DNA of 64,000 nt, taken from Terriglobia bacterium (GTDB taxonomy: Bacteria; Acidobacteriota; Terriglobia; Terriglobales; Acidobacteriaceae). A program made the translations under genes and the position numbers. Location: the NCBI GenBank assembly GCA_020073395.1, contig JAIQFF010000003.1:1-64000 (forward strand), written 5' to 3'. Positions 24,501-32,289 of the stretch are shown here, in pieces (the stretch's first letter is position 1; each line of letters opens with the position of its first letter). The notes below the pieces were generated by a model that saw nothing but the letters and a program-made list of their open reading frames with translations, was not told the DNA's origin and searched no databases.

Positions 24501-27161
24501 TCAGTGAGGTGCCTGAGCCAGGCTCGCCGGCCAGTTGAGCACAATGTTGATTTGCCGGGTCGCGTATTCAAGTTCGGGCTCGCCCACCATGACGAACTGC
24601 CCATCAGGCCTCACATCATAGGTGCGGTTGGGAACCGCGGTGTAGTAGAAAAGCCCTTCAAAGAGACGCCGCGGCCGGTCCACAGAGAAAGCTCCGCTGT
24701 CGCCAACGTTCACCACCATCATCCGCCCGCCAATGCGATAGAAGAGCTGGCGACCTGGGCGCGACCAGGCTGGCTCCTCGCCTCCATCGGCTGACACTTG
24801 CTGTTTGGGTCCCGGACCCGGAAAGGGTTGCACGTACACCTCGTTCTGACCCGATTCATCAGACACGTACGCCAGCCATCGGCCGTTCGGTGAAAACGCA
24901 GCCTGCTTTTCGTTGAAGGGTGATCTCAGAAATAGCCGCGGCGGCGTTCTGCCGTCGAGTCGCAGTGTCCAGAGGTCTGCGCCGGTCTGGGGATGCCATT
25001 CCACATAAACCAAGTGCTGTCCGTCAGGCGACCAGTCGCACAGGTAATGATCGTATTCACCGGTGGTGACCTGGATTGCGTCGCCGGTGCCGTCTGCCTG
25101 CTGCACAAACACCTGATGAGTGCCCGTTCGACTGGACTCGTAAGCCAACCGCTTGCCATCGGGCGACCAGACCGGAGTGTGATCGTCCGAGCCGAAGCTC
25201 GCCCGGGTCAGCGTCTCGAGCGCAAGGTCATGGATCCAGATGTTGGGTGTTGCATCTTCCAGCCACAACGCGACTCGCCGTCCGTCTGGCGATATTCGAG
25301 GAGAGTTGTACGCTCTGCGCGCGGCGGCGATCGAGCGGCTCTTTCCGGTCCGATCCACCGCCACCAGGGAACGTGCCGGCGTGCGCGCTGTGCCTGGTGC
25401 ATACGCCAGGGTCCCAGCCTGCGAGATGCTGAAGTAGGCCGCGCCTGTGCCTAACTCCTTCAACACTCCCTGCACAACCTGGACCGGCCGTCCCGTGACC
25501 CGGAGTTGCGTCAGGTCGAATGGGGCCGCGAACAGAGTGTCGCCACGCAGGTAAAGCACCTGCCCGCCCGGGTCGTAGCGAGCAAAGGAGCCGCCCTCAA
25601 GCACAGTCTGCCACTTGCCCGTATCCAGCGATAAGACTGCAATGCGTGACTGGTCCCAGTTGGTACTGCCGTTCCAGATGGTAAACAGAACGTGCTTTCC
25701 ATCCGGCAGAAAGTCAGGCCAGAGGTGCGCTATCTCGCCTTGGCTCGAATCCGGCGTGGTTAGTCGGCGAGGCTTGCCCCCGCGGGCGGACATGGCGAAC
25801 AGTCCCGCGGTGTACAGAGGCGTAAACACGATGTTATCGTCAGCTCCCCAGCTGGCGCCGGCAGGAAAGAGTACGTCGCACAACACCTGGGGACCTCCAC
25901 CGCTTACTGGGACCTTCACCAGTTTGCCCGCAGCCTCGAACCCGATCCATTCGCCGTCAGGAGAGAAGAACGGGCTGCTGGCCCGCCCCGTGCCGGGCAC
26001 CCGCACGCTCTCCAGAGAATCCAGGGAGCGGATATAGATGGATTGTTCGCTACCCCGACTGGCCACATAGGCGAGTCGCTTGCCATCCGGCGAGAGCGCC
26101 ACCGAGTAGCCAATGGATTCATCAAGCGATTGGTCGCCCGGCAGGGCGATGGAGAAGCGTACGAGCGATTGTGGTGCCGCAGCCGAGGGTATTCCCCGCC
26201 GCCAGACTGAGATCACCAGGCCTACGGCCAGCACAGCGCTCAGGGCAGCCAGCGTCGAAACCGAGAACCGACGCACCGCGGGCGCCACTGGCGCCCCCGC
26301 CACCGGCGTTTGCTGAATCCATTGCAACTCCTTTCGGAGATCGCGGGCGCTTTGCCAGCGTTCCTCCGCATCCTTCGCTAGGCATTGTTGCAAAGTCCGA
26401 TCAAGCGCTGCCGGCAGTCTCTCATCGATGGTCGTGGCCGACACTGGACCTGCTCCCGCAATGGCCGCGACCACCTCCAAGGAATTGGCACCGGCAAAGG
26501 CAGGCCGTCCCGTGACCATTTCATACAGAAGGCACCCGAAAGCGAAGATATCGGAGCGCGGATCGGCTTCCTTGCCCTCAAATTGTTCCGGCGCCATGTA
26601 TTGAAGCGTGCCGAGAAGCAGGGCCTGGGTATGAAGCGCCGTGGTGCGGCCTTCGACCGTGACATCGGCAGCGGGCTGGGTCGGTTGCCACAGCCGCGCA
26701 ATCCCGAAATCCAGAAGTTTCGCTCCGTCGCGCGTGAGCATGACATTGCCGGGCTTCAGATCGCAATGAATGATTCCCTGCCGGTGCGCCTTGTCCAGCG
26801 CGTCAGCCACCTCGATACCGATGCGCAACGCCTGGTCCAGGGGCAGCGGTCCTCTCAGCAGCCGCTCGGCCACGGTTTCGCCTTCCAGGTGCTCCATTAC
26901 CAGGTAGTCGATTCCGGTTTCGTGTCCGATGTCATACAAGGTGCAAATGTGAGGATGGTTGAGACTAGAGATGACGCGAGCTTCACGCTCGAAACGCCGC
27001 TTCAGATCAGGATGGCTGGAAAGCTGATCGGGCAAGACCTTGATCGCAACAGTGCGCTCCAGACGGGTATCACGGGCCTTATAGACCTCGCCCATGCCCC
27101 CCGCCCCGAGCGGGCTCACGATCTCATACGGGCCCAGCTTGACTCCGGCGGTAAGCGCCAT
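24501..27161 (-). CDS. eukaryotic-like Ser/Thr kinase with C-terminal WD40-like propeller
   Basis: 886 residues. The kinase domain (~12-275) has GAGGMGEVYKA, VAIKVLP, HCDLKPGN, LLDFGIARLW and APEQF, so the catalytic set is complete. A proline-rich linker and one membrane helix (~305-325) lead to an external domain (~345-880) of PD40/TolB-like repeats (SPDGKRLAYVAS, SPDGEWIGFEA, SPDGRRVALWLED, SPNGRWLAYVSD). This architecture is strongly expanded in Acidobacteria and is probably a sensor whose propeller lies outside the membrane. The ligand and phosphorylation targets are unknown. Confidence 0.93.
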   Translation of the reverse strand: MALTAGVKLGPYEIVSPLGAGGMGEVYKARDTRLERTVAIKVLPDQLSSHPDLKRRFEREARVISSLNHPHICTLYDIGHETGIDYLVMEHLEGETVAERLLRGPLPLDQALRIGIEVADALDKAHRQGIIHCDLKPGNVMLTRDGAKLLDFGIARLWQPTQPAADVTVEGRTTALHTQALLLGTLQYMAPEQFEGKEADPRSDIFAFGCLLYEMVTGRPAFAGANSLEVVAAIAGAGPVSATTIDERLPAALDRTLQQCLAKDAEERWQSARDLRKELQWIQQTPVAGAPVAPAVRRFSVSTLAALSAVLAVGLVISVWRRGIPSAAAPQSLVRFSIALPGDQSLDESIGYSVALSPDGKRLAYVASRGSEQSIYIRSLDSLESVRVPGTGRASSPFFSPDGEWIGFEAAGKLVKVPVSGGGPQVLCDVLFPAGASWGADDNIVFTPLYTAGLFAMSARGGKPRRLTTPDSSQGEIAHLWPDFLPDGKHVLFTIWNGSTNWDQSRIAVLSLDTGKWQTVLEGGSFARYDPGGQVLYLRGDTLFAAPFDLTQLRVTGRPVQVVQGVLKELGTGAAYFSISQAGTLAYAPGTARTPARSLVAVDRTGKSRSIAAARRAYNSPRISPDGRRVALWLEDATPNIWIHDLALETLTRASFGSDDHTPVWSPDGKRLAYESSRTGTHQVFVQQADGTGDAIQVTTGEYDHYLCDWSPDGQHLVYVEWHPQTGADLWTLRLDGRTPPRLFLRSPFNEKQAAFSPNGRWLAYVSDESGQNEVYVQPFPGPGPKQQVSADGGEEPAWSRPGRQLFYRIGGRMMVVNVGDSGAFSVDRPRRLFEGLFYYTAVPNRTYDVRPDGQFVMVGEPELEYATRQINIVLNWPASLAQAPH

Positions 27162-27240
27162 CGGGCCACTACTCCTCAGTTGATGTGCGCATTCTAGTTA
27201 GAACCCGAGCACTTTGGAAGTCAGACGCTATAATTTCCCC

Positions 27241-27699
27241 ATGAGCCTCAGCGAGCAGATCCAAAAAGACATCACAACTGCAATGAAGGCGCGCGACGAG
27301 CATCGCCTGTCCACCCTGCGCATGGTCAAGGCCGCGCTCAAGAACCGCGAGATCGAGAAGATGGCCCCGCTCGACGACAAAGAATCGCAGCAGGTCCTAA
27401 CCACCTTGATCAAACAGCGCAAGGATTCCGTCGAGCAGTTCACCAAGGGTGGGCGCCAGGAGATGGCCGACAAGGAAGCCGCCGAAATCCTGCTGATTGA
27501 AACCTATATGCCCAAGGCTGCCGGCGAAGACCAGATCGTGGCCGGGGTCAAAGCGGTAATCGCCGAGATGGGATCGCCTACCATGAAAGAGATGGGCACG
27601 GTGATGAAGAATGTGATGGCGCGATTCTCCGGCGCGGGAATTCGTGTGGATGGAAAAATGGTCAGCGATGCGGTGAAGCGCGAACTGGCAGGGAAATAG
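27241..27699 (+). CDS. GatB/YqeY domain-containing protein
   Basis: 152 residues starting MSLSEQIQKDITTAMKARDEHRLSTLRMVKAALKN, the standard beginning of YqeY-like proteins. The fold is two helical halves related to the tail of GatB, the tRNA-dependent amidotransferase subunit; the free-standing protein has no defined reaction. The upstream reading frame extension to 27214 lacks support. The HslR-like gene starts 13 bases after its stop, so the two are likely co-transcribed. Confidence 0.9.
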   Translation: MSLSEQIQKDITTAMKARDEHRLSTLRMVKAALKNREIEKMAPLDDKESQQVLTTLIKQRKDSVEQFTKGGRQEMADKEAAEILLIETYMPKAAGEDQIVAGVKAVIAEMGSPTMKEMGTVMKNVMARFSGAGIRVDGKMVSDAVKRELAGK

Positions 27700-27712
27700 T
27701 CTGAACTCATCC

Positions 27713-28084
27713 GTGCGCATCGACAAGTGGCTGTGGGCAGCCCGCTTCTTCAAGACGCGGGCCCAGGCCGCTCGGGCTTGCGAACTCGGCAGGATTCAGT
27801 CCAGTGGTCAGCCGGCCAAACCTGCGCGACCGGTCCGGATTGGAGACATGCTGCGAGTAACCAACGAGGGCGGCGAATTTCAGGCGGAAGTCCTGCTGCT
27901 CAGCGAGGTTCGCGGCCCGGCTTCGGTTGCTCAAACTCTCTATCGCGAGACCGAAGCGAGCAAAGAACAGCGGCTGAAGGTGGCCGCGGAACGAAGGGCG
28001 ATGCGTCAGTTCGAAGAGTTGCCTGCAGGCCGTCCATCGAAACGTGATCGCCGCCGGATCATCCAGTTCCGGGGACGAGCGTGA
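27713..28084 (+). CDS. hslR: S4-domain RNA-binding protein, Hsp15-like
   Basis: 123 residues from a GTG. The S4 domain begins MRIDKWLWAARFFKTRAQAARACELGRI and continues with RIGDMLRV, as in Hsp15/HslR and related small ribosome-binding proteins. The C-terminus is arginine-rich (GRPSKRDRRRI), as in Hsp15. Hsp15 binds stalled 50S subunits bearing a nascent chain and helps recycle them. Likely in an operon with the YqeY gene. A palindromic repeat begins about 36 bases after the stop. Confidence 0.88.
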   Translation: MRIDKWLWAARFFKTRAQAARACELGRIQSSGQPAKPARPVRIGDMLRVTNEGGEFQAEVLLLSEVRGPASVAQTLYRETEASKEQRLKVAAERRAMRQFEELPAGRPSKRDRRRIIQFRGRA

Positions 28085-28120
28085 AGTGGTAGTGGCAGGA
28101 AAGCAGGGATCACCACAGCC

Positions 28121-28230
28121 CACGTGGGGGCGGACGCCTCGTCCGCCCAGTCGAGCAAGGCTCGACAAAGACTTCGCGAAAATCCTGCCGAGCTTCGCTC
28201 GGCCACCCGGACGGGCGTCCGGGCCTACGT
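28121..28230. repeat. GC-rich palindromic repeat (family B)
   Basis: A chain of hairpins: GGGCGGACGCCTCGTCCGCCC, TCGAGCAAGGCTCGA, CCGAGCTTCGCTCGG and CCGGACGGGCGTCCGG, framed by CACGTGG and CCTACGTG. Same organisation as 58611-58737. Lies between convergent hslR and rsmI. Confidence 0.7.
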
Positions 28231-28234
28231 GATT

Positions 28235-29113
28235 CTACCGGCTCCGCTGCAGCTCCCGATACGCTTCGCTCTTTGACACTCCCATCTCTTTTGCAATTCT
28301 CTTCAGCGCCGCTTTCTCATCCAGCTTCTCCGCCGCCATGATCTGCTCTAGCCGCTGCCGCACACTTACGCCGGCCGCGACTCTCTGCTGTCCCTCTTCC
28401 GCTTTGCCGATCAGCAGCGTGATCTCGCCCCTGATGTCACCCCGGGCGTTTAATGTTTCCAGAATCTCGCCGGCCCGGCCGCGCAGAAATTCTTCGTGAA
28501 TCTTGGTGACCTCCCGTGCGATCACCAGTTGTCGTTCCGCTCCCAGAATCTCGACCACATCTTCCACCGCTTCTTTCACCCGATGCGGTGCTTCGTAAAA
28601 CACCTGGGTGCGCGGCGAGGCCTTGATGCTCTCCAGCATCTGTCGCCGCTGCCCGCTTTTGGGAGGAAGAAAGCCGCTGAAACGAAACGAATCCGTGGGC
28701 AACCCGCTGGCCACCAGCGCCGCCAGAAACGCCGACGCCCCCGGAATCGGCACCACTGGAATATGGTGCCGGATCGCCAATGAAATCAGTCGAAAGCCAG
28801 GATCTGATATGCCTGGCATGCCGGCATCCGTCACCAGCGCTACCCGCGCGCCGCCTTCCAGATCGAGCACCAGTTCCGGGGCGCGGGTCAACTCATTGTG
28901 TTCGTGATAGCTGACCGTGCGAGTCGCGATGCCGTAGTGATTGAGCAGCTTTTGCGTCTGCCGGGTATCTTCACAGGCGATCTGGTCGGCTTCCTTGAGC
29001 ACGCGCACCGCGCGCAGCGTGATGTCTTCCAGGTTGCCGATGGGCGTGGCTACCAGGTAGAGTCCCGGCGCCAGCGTGCCTTTGTTCGCCACCGCGTCGT
29101 CGCCCGCCTTCAT
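28235..29113 (-). CDS. rsmI: 16S rRNA (cytidine1402-2'-O)-methyltransferase RsmI
   Basis: 292 residues; I start it at the ATG at 29113 since the longer frame runs into a palindromic repeat. It has the tetrapyrrole-methylase-type fold with GLYLVATPIGNLEDITLRAV, CEDTRQTQKLLNHYGI, VTDAGMPGISDPG and VFYEAPHRV, all diagnostic of RsmI. The C-terminus ends in a helix-turn-helix extension (EMGVSKSEAYRELQR). It methylates the 2'-OH of C1402 in the 30S decoding centre. Stands alone, convergent with hslR. Confidence 0.93.
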   Translation of the reverse strand: MKAGDDAVANKGTLAPGLYLVATPIGNLEDITLRAVRVLKEADQIACEDTRQTQKLLNHYGIATRTVSYHEHNELTRAPELVLDLEGGARVALVTDAGMPGISDPGFRLISLAIRHHIPVVPIPGASAFLAALVASGLPTDSFRFSGFLPPKSGQRRQMLESIKASPRTQVFYEAPHRVKEAVEDVVEILGAERQLVIAREVTKIHEEFLRGRAGEILETLNARGDIRGEITLLIGKAEEGQQRVAAGVSVRQRLEQIMAAEKLDEKAALKRIAKEMGVSKSEAYRELQRSR

Positions 29114-29192
29114 CCAGGCGAGTCTAACATTGGGTACGATGCATGGTCTTGTGACTGGAATATTGGGCTGTGGTGATTTGCGTCCTTGCTTC

Positions 29193-29260
29193 GCGTCCTT
29201 TGCGGTCGAAGGGTTCGACCTTGTACAGCAAACGTAAAAACTTCCGACCGCAAAGGACGC
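29193..29260. repeat. inverted repeat with CCGCAAAGGACGC ends (family D)
   Basis: GCGTCCTTTGCGGTCGAAG at 29193-29211 is mirrored by CTTCCGACCGCAAAGGACGC at 29241-29260. A related element is at 34121-34215. The rest of the 29114-29438 spacer shows no other recognised feature. Confidence 0.7.
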
Positions 29261-29438
29261 CATGAGCCCGGAATGTAGAACCGCAGTCGGACATGCGCAT
29301 ACGACCGCCGGTTCATTGACGAGGCCGGGCCCACACCCTAGAATCAGGAAGGCAGATATCAGTTGCTAGATCTCAGTTTTCAGTTGAATGCTTAAAGGTG
29401 AAGTTCTCACCTGGTTTGCGGAGCGTCTCAGGAAGTCC

Positions 29439-29783
29439 ATGCCACTTTACGAATACGAGTGCAAGAAGTGCCATCACCGCTTCGAGCGCATCCAGAAATT
29501 CTCCGATCCCCATGTCAAGAAATGCCCCAAGTGCGGGGGCCCCATCGAACAGGTGATCTCGGCCCCGGCCGTCCAGTTCAAGGGCTCGGGATGGTACGTC
29601 ACCGATTACGCCAAGAAGTCTTCAACCGGTTCAGCTTCATCGTCTTCGAATGGGGACTCGGCCTCCAGCAAGGACTCCAAGGCCAAGTCGGAGGACTCGT
29701 CGAAATCCGAGAGCTCTACGAAAGCGGATGCTTCGAAGTCAGAGGGCTCAAAGAAAACCGAAAGCTCTTCCAAGAAGAAGTAA
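29439..29783 (+). CDS. FmdB-family zinc ribbon protein with Ser/Lys-rich tail
   Basis: 114 residues from the ATG at 29439 (AGGAAG upstream). The FmdB/CxxC_CXXC_SSSS ribbon occupies residues 1-45: MPLYEYECKKCHHRFE, then VKKCPKCGGPIEQVISAPAV and FKGSGWYVTDY. Residues ~55-114 are low complexity, mostly Ser, Lys, Asp and Glu. The family binds zinc and is found beside very varied genes; its molecular role is unknown. The gene stop lies two bases from a convergent lipoprotein gene. Confidence 0.88.
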   Translation: MPLYEYECKKCHHRFERIQKFSDPHVKKCPKCGGPIEQVISAPAVQFKGSGWYVTDYAKKSSTGSASSSSNGDSASSKDSKAKSEDSSKSESSTKADASKSEGSKKTESSSKKK

Positions 29784-29785
29784 AA

Positions 29786-30301
29786 CTATCGCCACCGCAG
29801 GCTGTAGCCTAGCGCCGCCAGGATCTGGTTTTCGAACTCATACTCCAGCACAAAGGTAAAGCTGTCTCCCTGTTCTTCCCAGGAAGCAGCGTATTGGGTC
29901 AAGTCCCGGCTATAGAAGGAGTAGGCGGCGGCATAGCGGACGTTGCAGGGTTTCGGACACGCGATCATCCCGGTTGGATCGGACCGCTCCACGCCTGTCG
30001 CAGCCAGCAGATCGCTTGAGCTTACATCAGGCTCGGCGCCCACCCGAAGCTGGTGTGGCATAATCTCAAGCGCACGCCGGTCCCCGGGACGTATGTCCGC
30101 CGGCGCCCCGAAAGATGACCTTTGCAGAGGATTTAGATCCACCTGGTACGCGATGCTATCCTGTGCCGCCTGCCAGATCATCCAGAGGTCCGCGTCAGAG
30201 TGTCTGGTCTGGTTAACGAACCCTGCCGGAGGCCCAGCGGGCTGCCCGCCACATCCCAGTAAGGCCAACCCCAGCACAAACTTCCAAAAGTTCTGCCGCA
30301 T
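29786..30301 (-). CDS. hypothetical lipoprotein
   Basis: 171 residues with a lipoprotein signal (MRQNFWKFVLGLALLGCGG, lipobox LLGC at residue 17). The mature part shows SDADLWMIWQAAQDSIAYQVDLNPLQ and a C-terminal strand-rich section (AAYSFYSRDLTQYAASWEEQGDSFTFVLEYEF). Two cysteines close together (CPKPC) may form a disulfide or bind a metal. I do not recognise the family. Convergent with the FmdB-like gene and divergent from the pirin gene. Confidence 0.62.
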   Translation of the reverse strand: MRQNFWKFVLGLALLGCGGQPAGPPAGFVNQTRHSDADLWMIWQAAQDSIAYQVDLNPLQRSSFGAPADIRPGDRRALEIMPHQLRVGAEPDVSSSDLLAATGVERSDPTGMIACPKPCNVRYAAAYSFYSRDLTQYAASWEEQGDSFTFVLEYEFENQILAALGYSLRWR

Positions 30302-30430
30302 AGACCCCGGTCCCGACAGGTTCCAAGAAGACCATCGGCCACGGGACGGTTTATCTCCAGTGGCGACGCCCAGGTGAATCGTTTCGGGAATGCGGGCATC
30401 TAACTAGTCGTTATAACGAGGATTCCATTT

Positions 30431-31129
30431 ATGATCAACATCAGACACAGTGAAGAGCGTGGCGGAGGCGACTTCGGCTGGCTCAAGACCCACCACTCGT
30501 TTTCTTTTGACACCTATCATGACCCGCGCTTCATGGGATTCCGCTCCCTGCGCGTTATCAACGAGGACTGGGTGCAGGCCGGCCATGGCTTCCCCATGCA
30601 TCCGCATCGCGACATGGAGATCATTACTTATGTCCTCGAAGGCGCTCTGGAACATAAGGACAGTATGGGAAACGGATCCACCATTCGCCCCGGTGATGGG
30701 CAGCGCATGAGTGCGGGCACCGGCGTGCGGCACAGCGAGGCCAACTCCTCGAAGACCGATGCGGCGCACCTGCTGCAAATCTGGATCTTGCCCGACCGGC
30801 GAGGTCACGAGCCGGGTTACGAGCAGAAGGTTTTTCCGGAAGCCGATAAACGCGGCAAATTGCGCCTGATCGCCAGCCCGGATGGCACAGACGGCTCGGT
30901 AACCATCCACCAGGACGCCAGACTGTACGTGTCCTTGCTCCAACCGGGCCAGGAAGTGAAGCACGAACTAGGCAGTGGCCGCTACGCCTGGCTGCAAGTC
31001 GCGAAGGGCGCTGTTGAACTCAACGGCCAAAGCCTCAAACAGGGCGATGGCGCCGCAGTAAGCAACGAACAGCGGTTGATCGTCAAAGGTACTAAAGACG
31101 CGGAAGTCCTACTGTTCGACCTGGCGTAA
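30431..31129 (+). CDS. pirin-family cupin protein (YhhW-like)
   Basis: 232 residues with the pirin signature: MINIRHSEERGGGDFGWLKTHHSFSFDTYHDPRFMGF, and HPHRDMEIITYVLEGALEHKDSMGN, which supplies the His/His/Glu metal site of the N-terminal cupin. The second cupin half (RLYVSLLQPGQEV) has lost metal ligands, as usual. YhhW-type pirins have quercetinase activity in vitro; the natural role is unclear. Monocistronic; followed by a family A palindromic element. Confidence 0.92.
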   Translation: MINIRHSEERGGGDFGWLKTHHSFSFDTYHDPRFMGFRSLRVINEDWVQAGHGFPMHPHRDMEIITYVLEGALEHKDSMGNGSTIRPGDGQRMSAGTGVRHSEANSSKTDAAHLLQIWILPDRRGHEPGYEQKVFPEADKRGKLRLIASPDGTDGSVTIHQDARLYVSLLQPGQEVKHELGSGRYAWLQVAKGAVELNGQSLKQGDGAAVSNEQRLIVKGTKDAEVLLFDLA

Positions 31130-31131
31130 GC

Positions 31132-31351
31132 GTGGGTGGGTCGGACACTCCCTTCGACTTCGCTCAGGGCAGGCTCTGTCCGACGCTTTCATCTGGACTC
31201 TTGATTTGGATTTGGATTGTGCTGTGGATCTTGACCAGGTTCGGCCTTCCGCTGCACCAGCGACCACCAATCCTAAGTTCAAAATCAAGGTCAAAGGCGG
31301 CGGACAGAGCCTGCCCTGAGCGAAGTCGAAGGGAGTGTCCGCCCCACACAC
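31132..31351. repeat. palindrome-ended interspersed element, family A copy 2
   Basis: About 220 bases bounded by GTGGGTCGGACACTC and its inverted counterpart GAGTGTCCGCCCCACACAC. Next to each end a further inverted pair (CCTTCGACTTCGCTCAGGGC and GCCCTGAGCGAAGTCGAAGG) lies nested inside, giving long complementary arms. The centre is AT-richer, with GATTTGGATTTGGATT. Same ends as 7283-7437 and 56820-57004. Confidence 0.8.
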
Positions 31352-31417
31352 TGGTTCCCCTGGCCTGCCCGTTGCCCTCTCCCCGCTTCTGTGCTAACTT
31401 CACCGATCAATTGGGCA

Positions 31418-32176
31418 ATGCGCTTCCTCTTCAATCACGAGAAATCTTCCCGCTCGGCGCCTCAGGAGCCAGTCCTGGCTGAGGTTCCAGAGCTCCACGC
31501 CGCCCAGCTGGCCGCCGCTTATTATGGCGAGCGCCAGGGGGGCGACCTCCACGATTTCGTTCGGGTCACGCCCAACCGTGTGCTATTCGGCCTGCTGGAC
31601 ATGGCGGGGCGCCTGGAAGAAAACAGTGCCATCGTCTCCGCTGCCCAGCAAACTTTCCGCGCCCGCGCCCAGGAGCTATTCGTCGACGATGATGTCAACG
31701 AGGCCGACGCCATGGCCGAGCTGTGCCTCGAACTCAACCGCGCCATCATGGCAGCGGAGGGGGGCATCCGCTCCTGTCCCGCGTTTGCTGGCTGTTACAA
31801 CGAAGACCTGGGAACCATCTGTTATTTCAATGCCGGGCATACTCCCGGATTGCTCCGCGATCTCACTGGCATCACAGAGCTAGGCGCCACCGGCCTGCCG
31901 CTGGGACTTTTTTCTCACGCAACCTGCGAGGCGCCCCTGGTCGCCTTGCCGCCGGGCGCCGCTCTTCTGCTGGTTTCCCGAGGTTTGCTTGAGGGCAGGC
32001 GCAGGCGGGAAGAGTTTGGACTGGAGCGGGTCAAGAGCAGCTTGCAACAGGCTGCCAACGAAACCGCGGAAGAGCTCTGCGCTTCGGCGATAGAGGGCGT
32101 ACAGCAGTTCATGCGCAAGCCCCCCCGGCATAATGACGTGACCGCCCTGGCCCTGGTCCGGGAAGCCGGCGGGTAG
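31418..32176 (+). CDS. SpoIIE/PP2C-like phosphatase domain protein, active site degenerate
   Basis: 252 residues from the ATG at 31418. The fold follows RsbU/SpoIIE phosphatases: RQGGDLHDFVRV, LDMAGRLEENSAIVS, ICYFNAGHTPGLLRD, LVSRGLLEGRRRREEFG and NDVTALALV. The first two metal aspartates are kept, but the usual DG motif is changed to RG and the usual DD before the last T is ND, so two metal ligands appear lost. It may be an inactive partner-switch regulator rather than an enzyme. No sensor domain is attached and no antisigma or anti-antisigma gene lies next to it. Confidence 0.78.
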   Translation: MRFLFNHEKSSRSAPQEPVLAEVPELHAAQLAAAYYGERQGGDLHDFVRVTPNRVLFGLLDMAGRLEENSAIVSAAQQTFRARAQELFVDDDVNEADAMAELCLELNRAIMAAEGGIRSCPAFAGCYNEDLGTICYFNAGHTPGLLRDLTGITELGATGLPLGLFSHATCEAPLVALPPGAALLLVSRGLLEGRRRREEFGLERVKSSLQQAANETAEELCASAIEGVQQFMRKPPRHNDVTALALVREAGG

Positions 32177-32184
32177 AACGCTCA

Positions 32185-32235
32185 TGGAGGCCCGGGCGTC
32201 CCCGCCCGGCTAGACGGCGAGAAGCCCGTCCTCCA
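32185..32235. repeat. 51-base palindromic repeat (family B short form)
   Basis: Bounded by TGGAGGCCCGGGCG and CCGTCCTCCA with two internal hairpins. It is an inverted copy of the element at 62587-62637. It lies between convergent genes. Confidence 0.75.
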
Positions 32236-32289
32236 TTGAGACTTTCGGTTGTAACTACAAGCAGCTGCGCAAGCACCCCTGGTTCCGGA

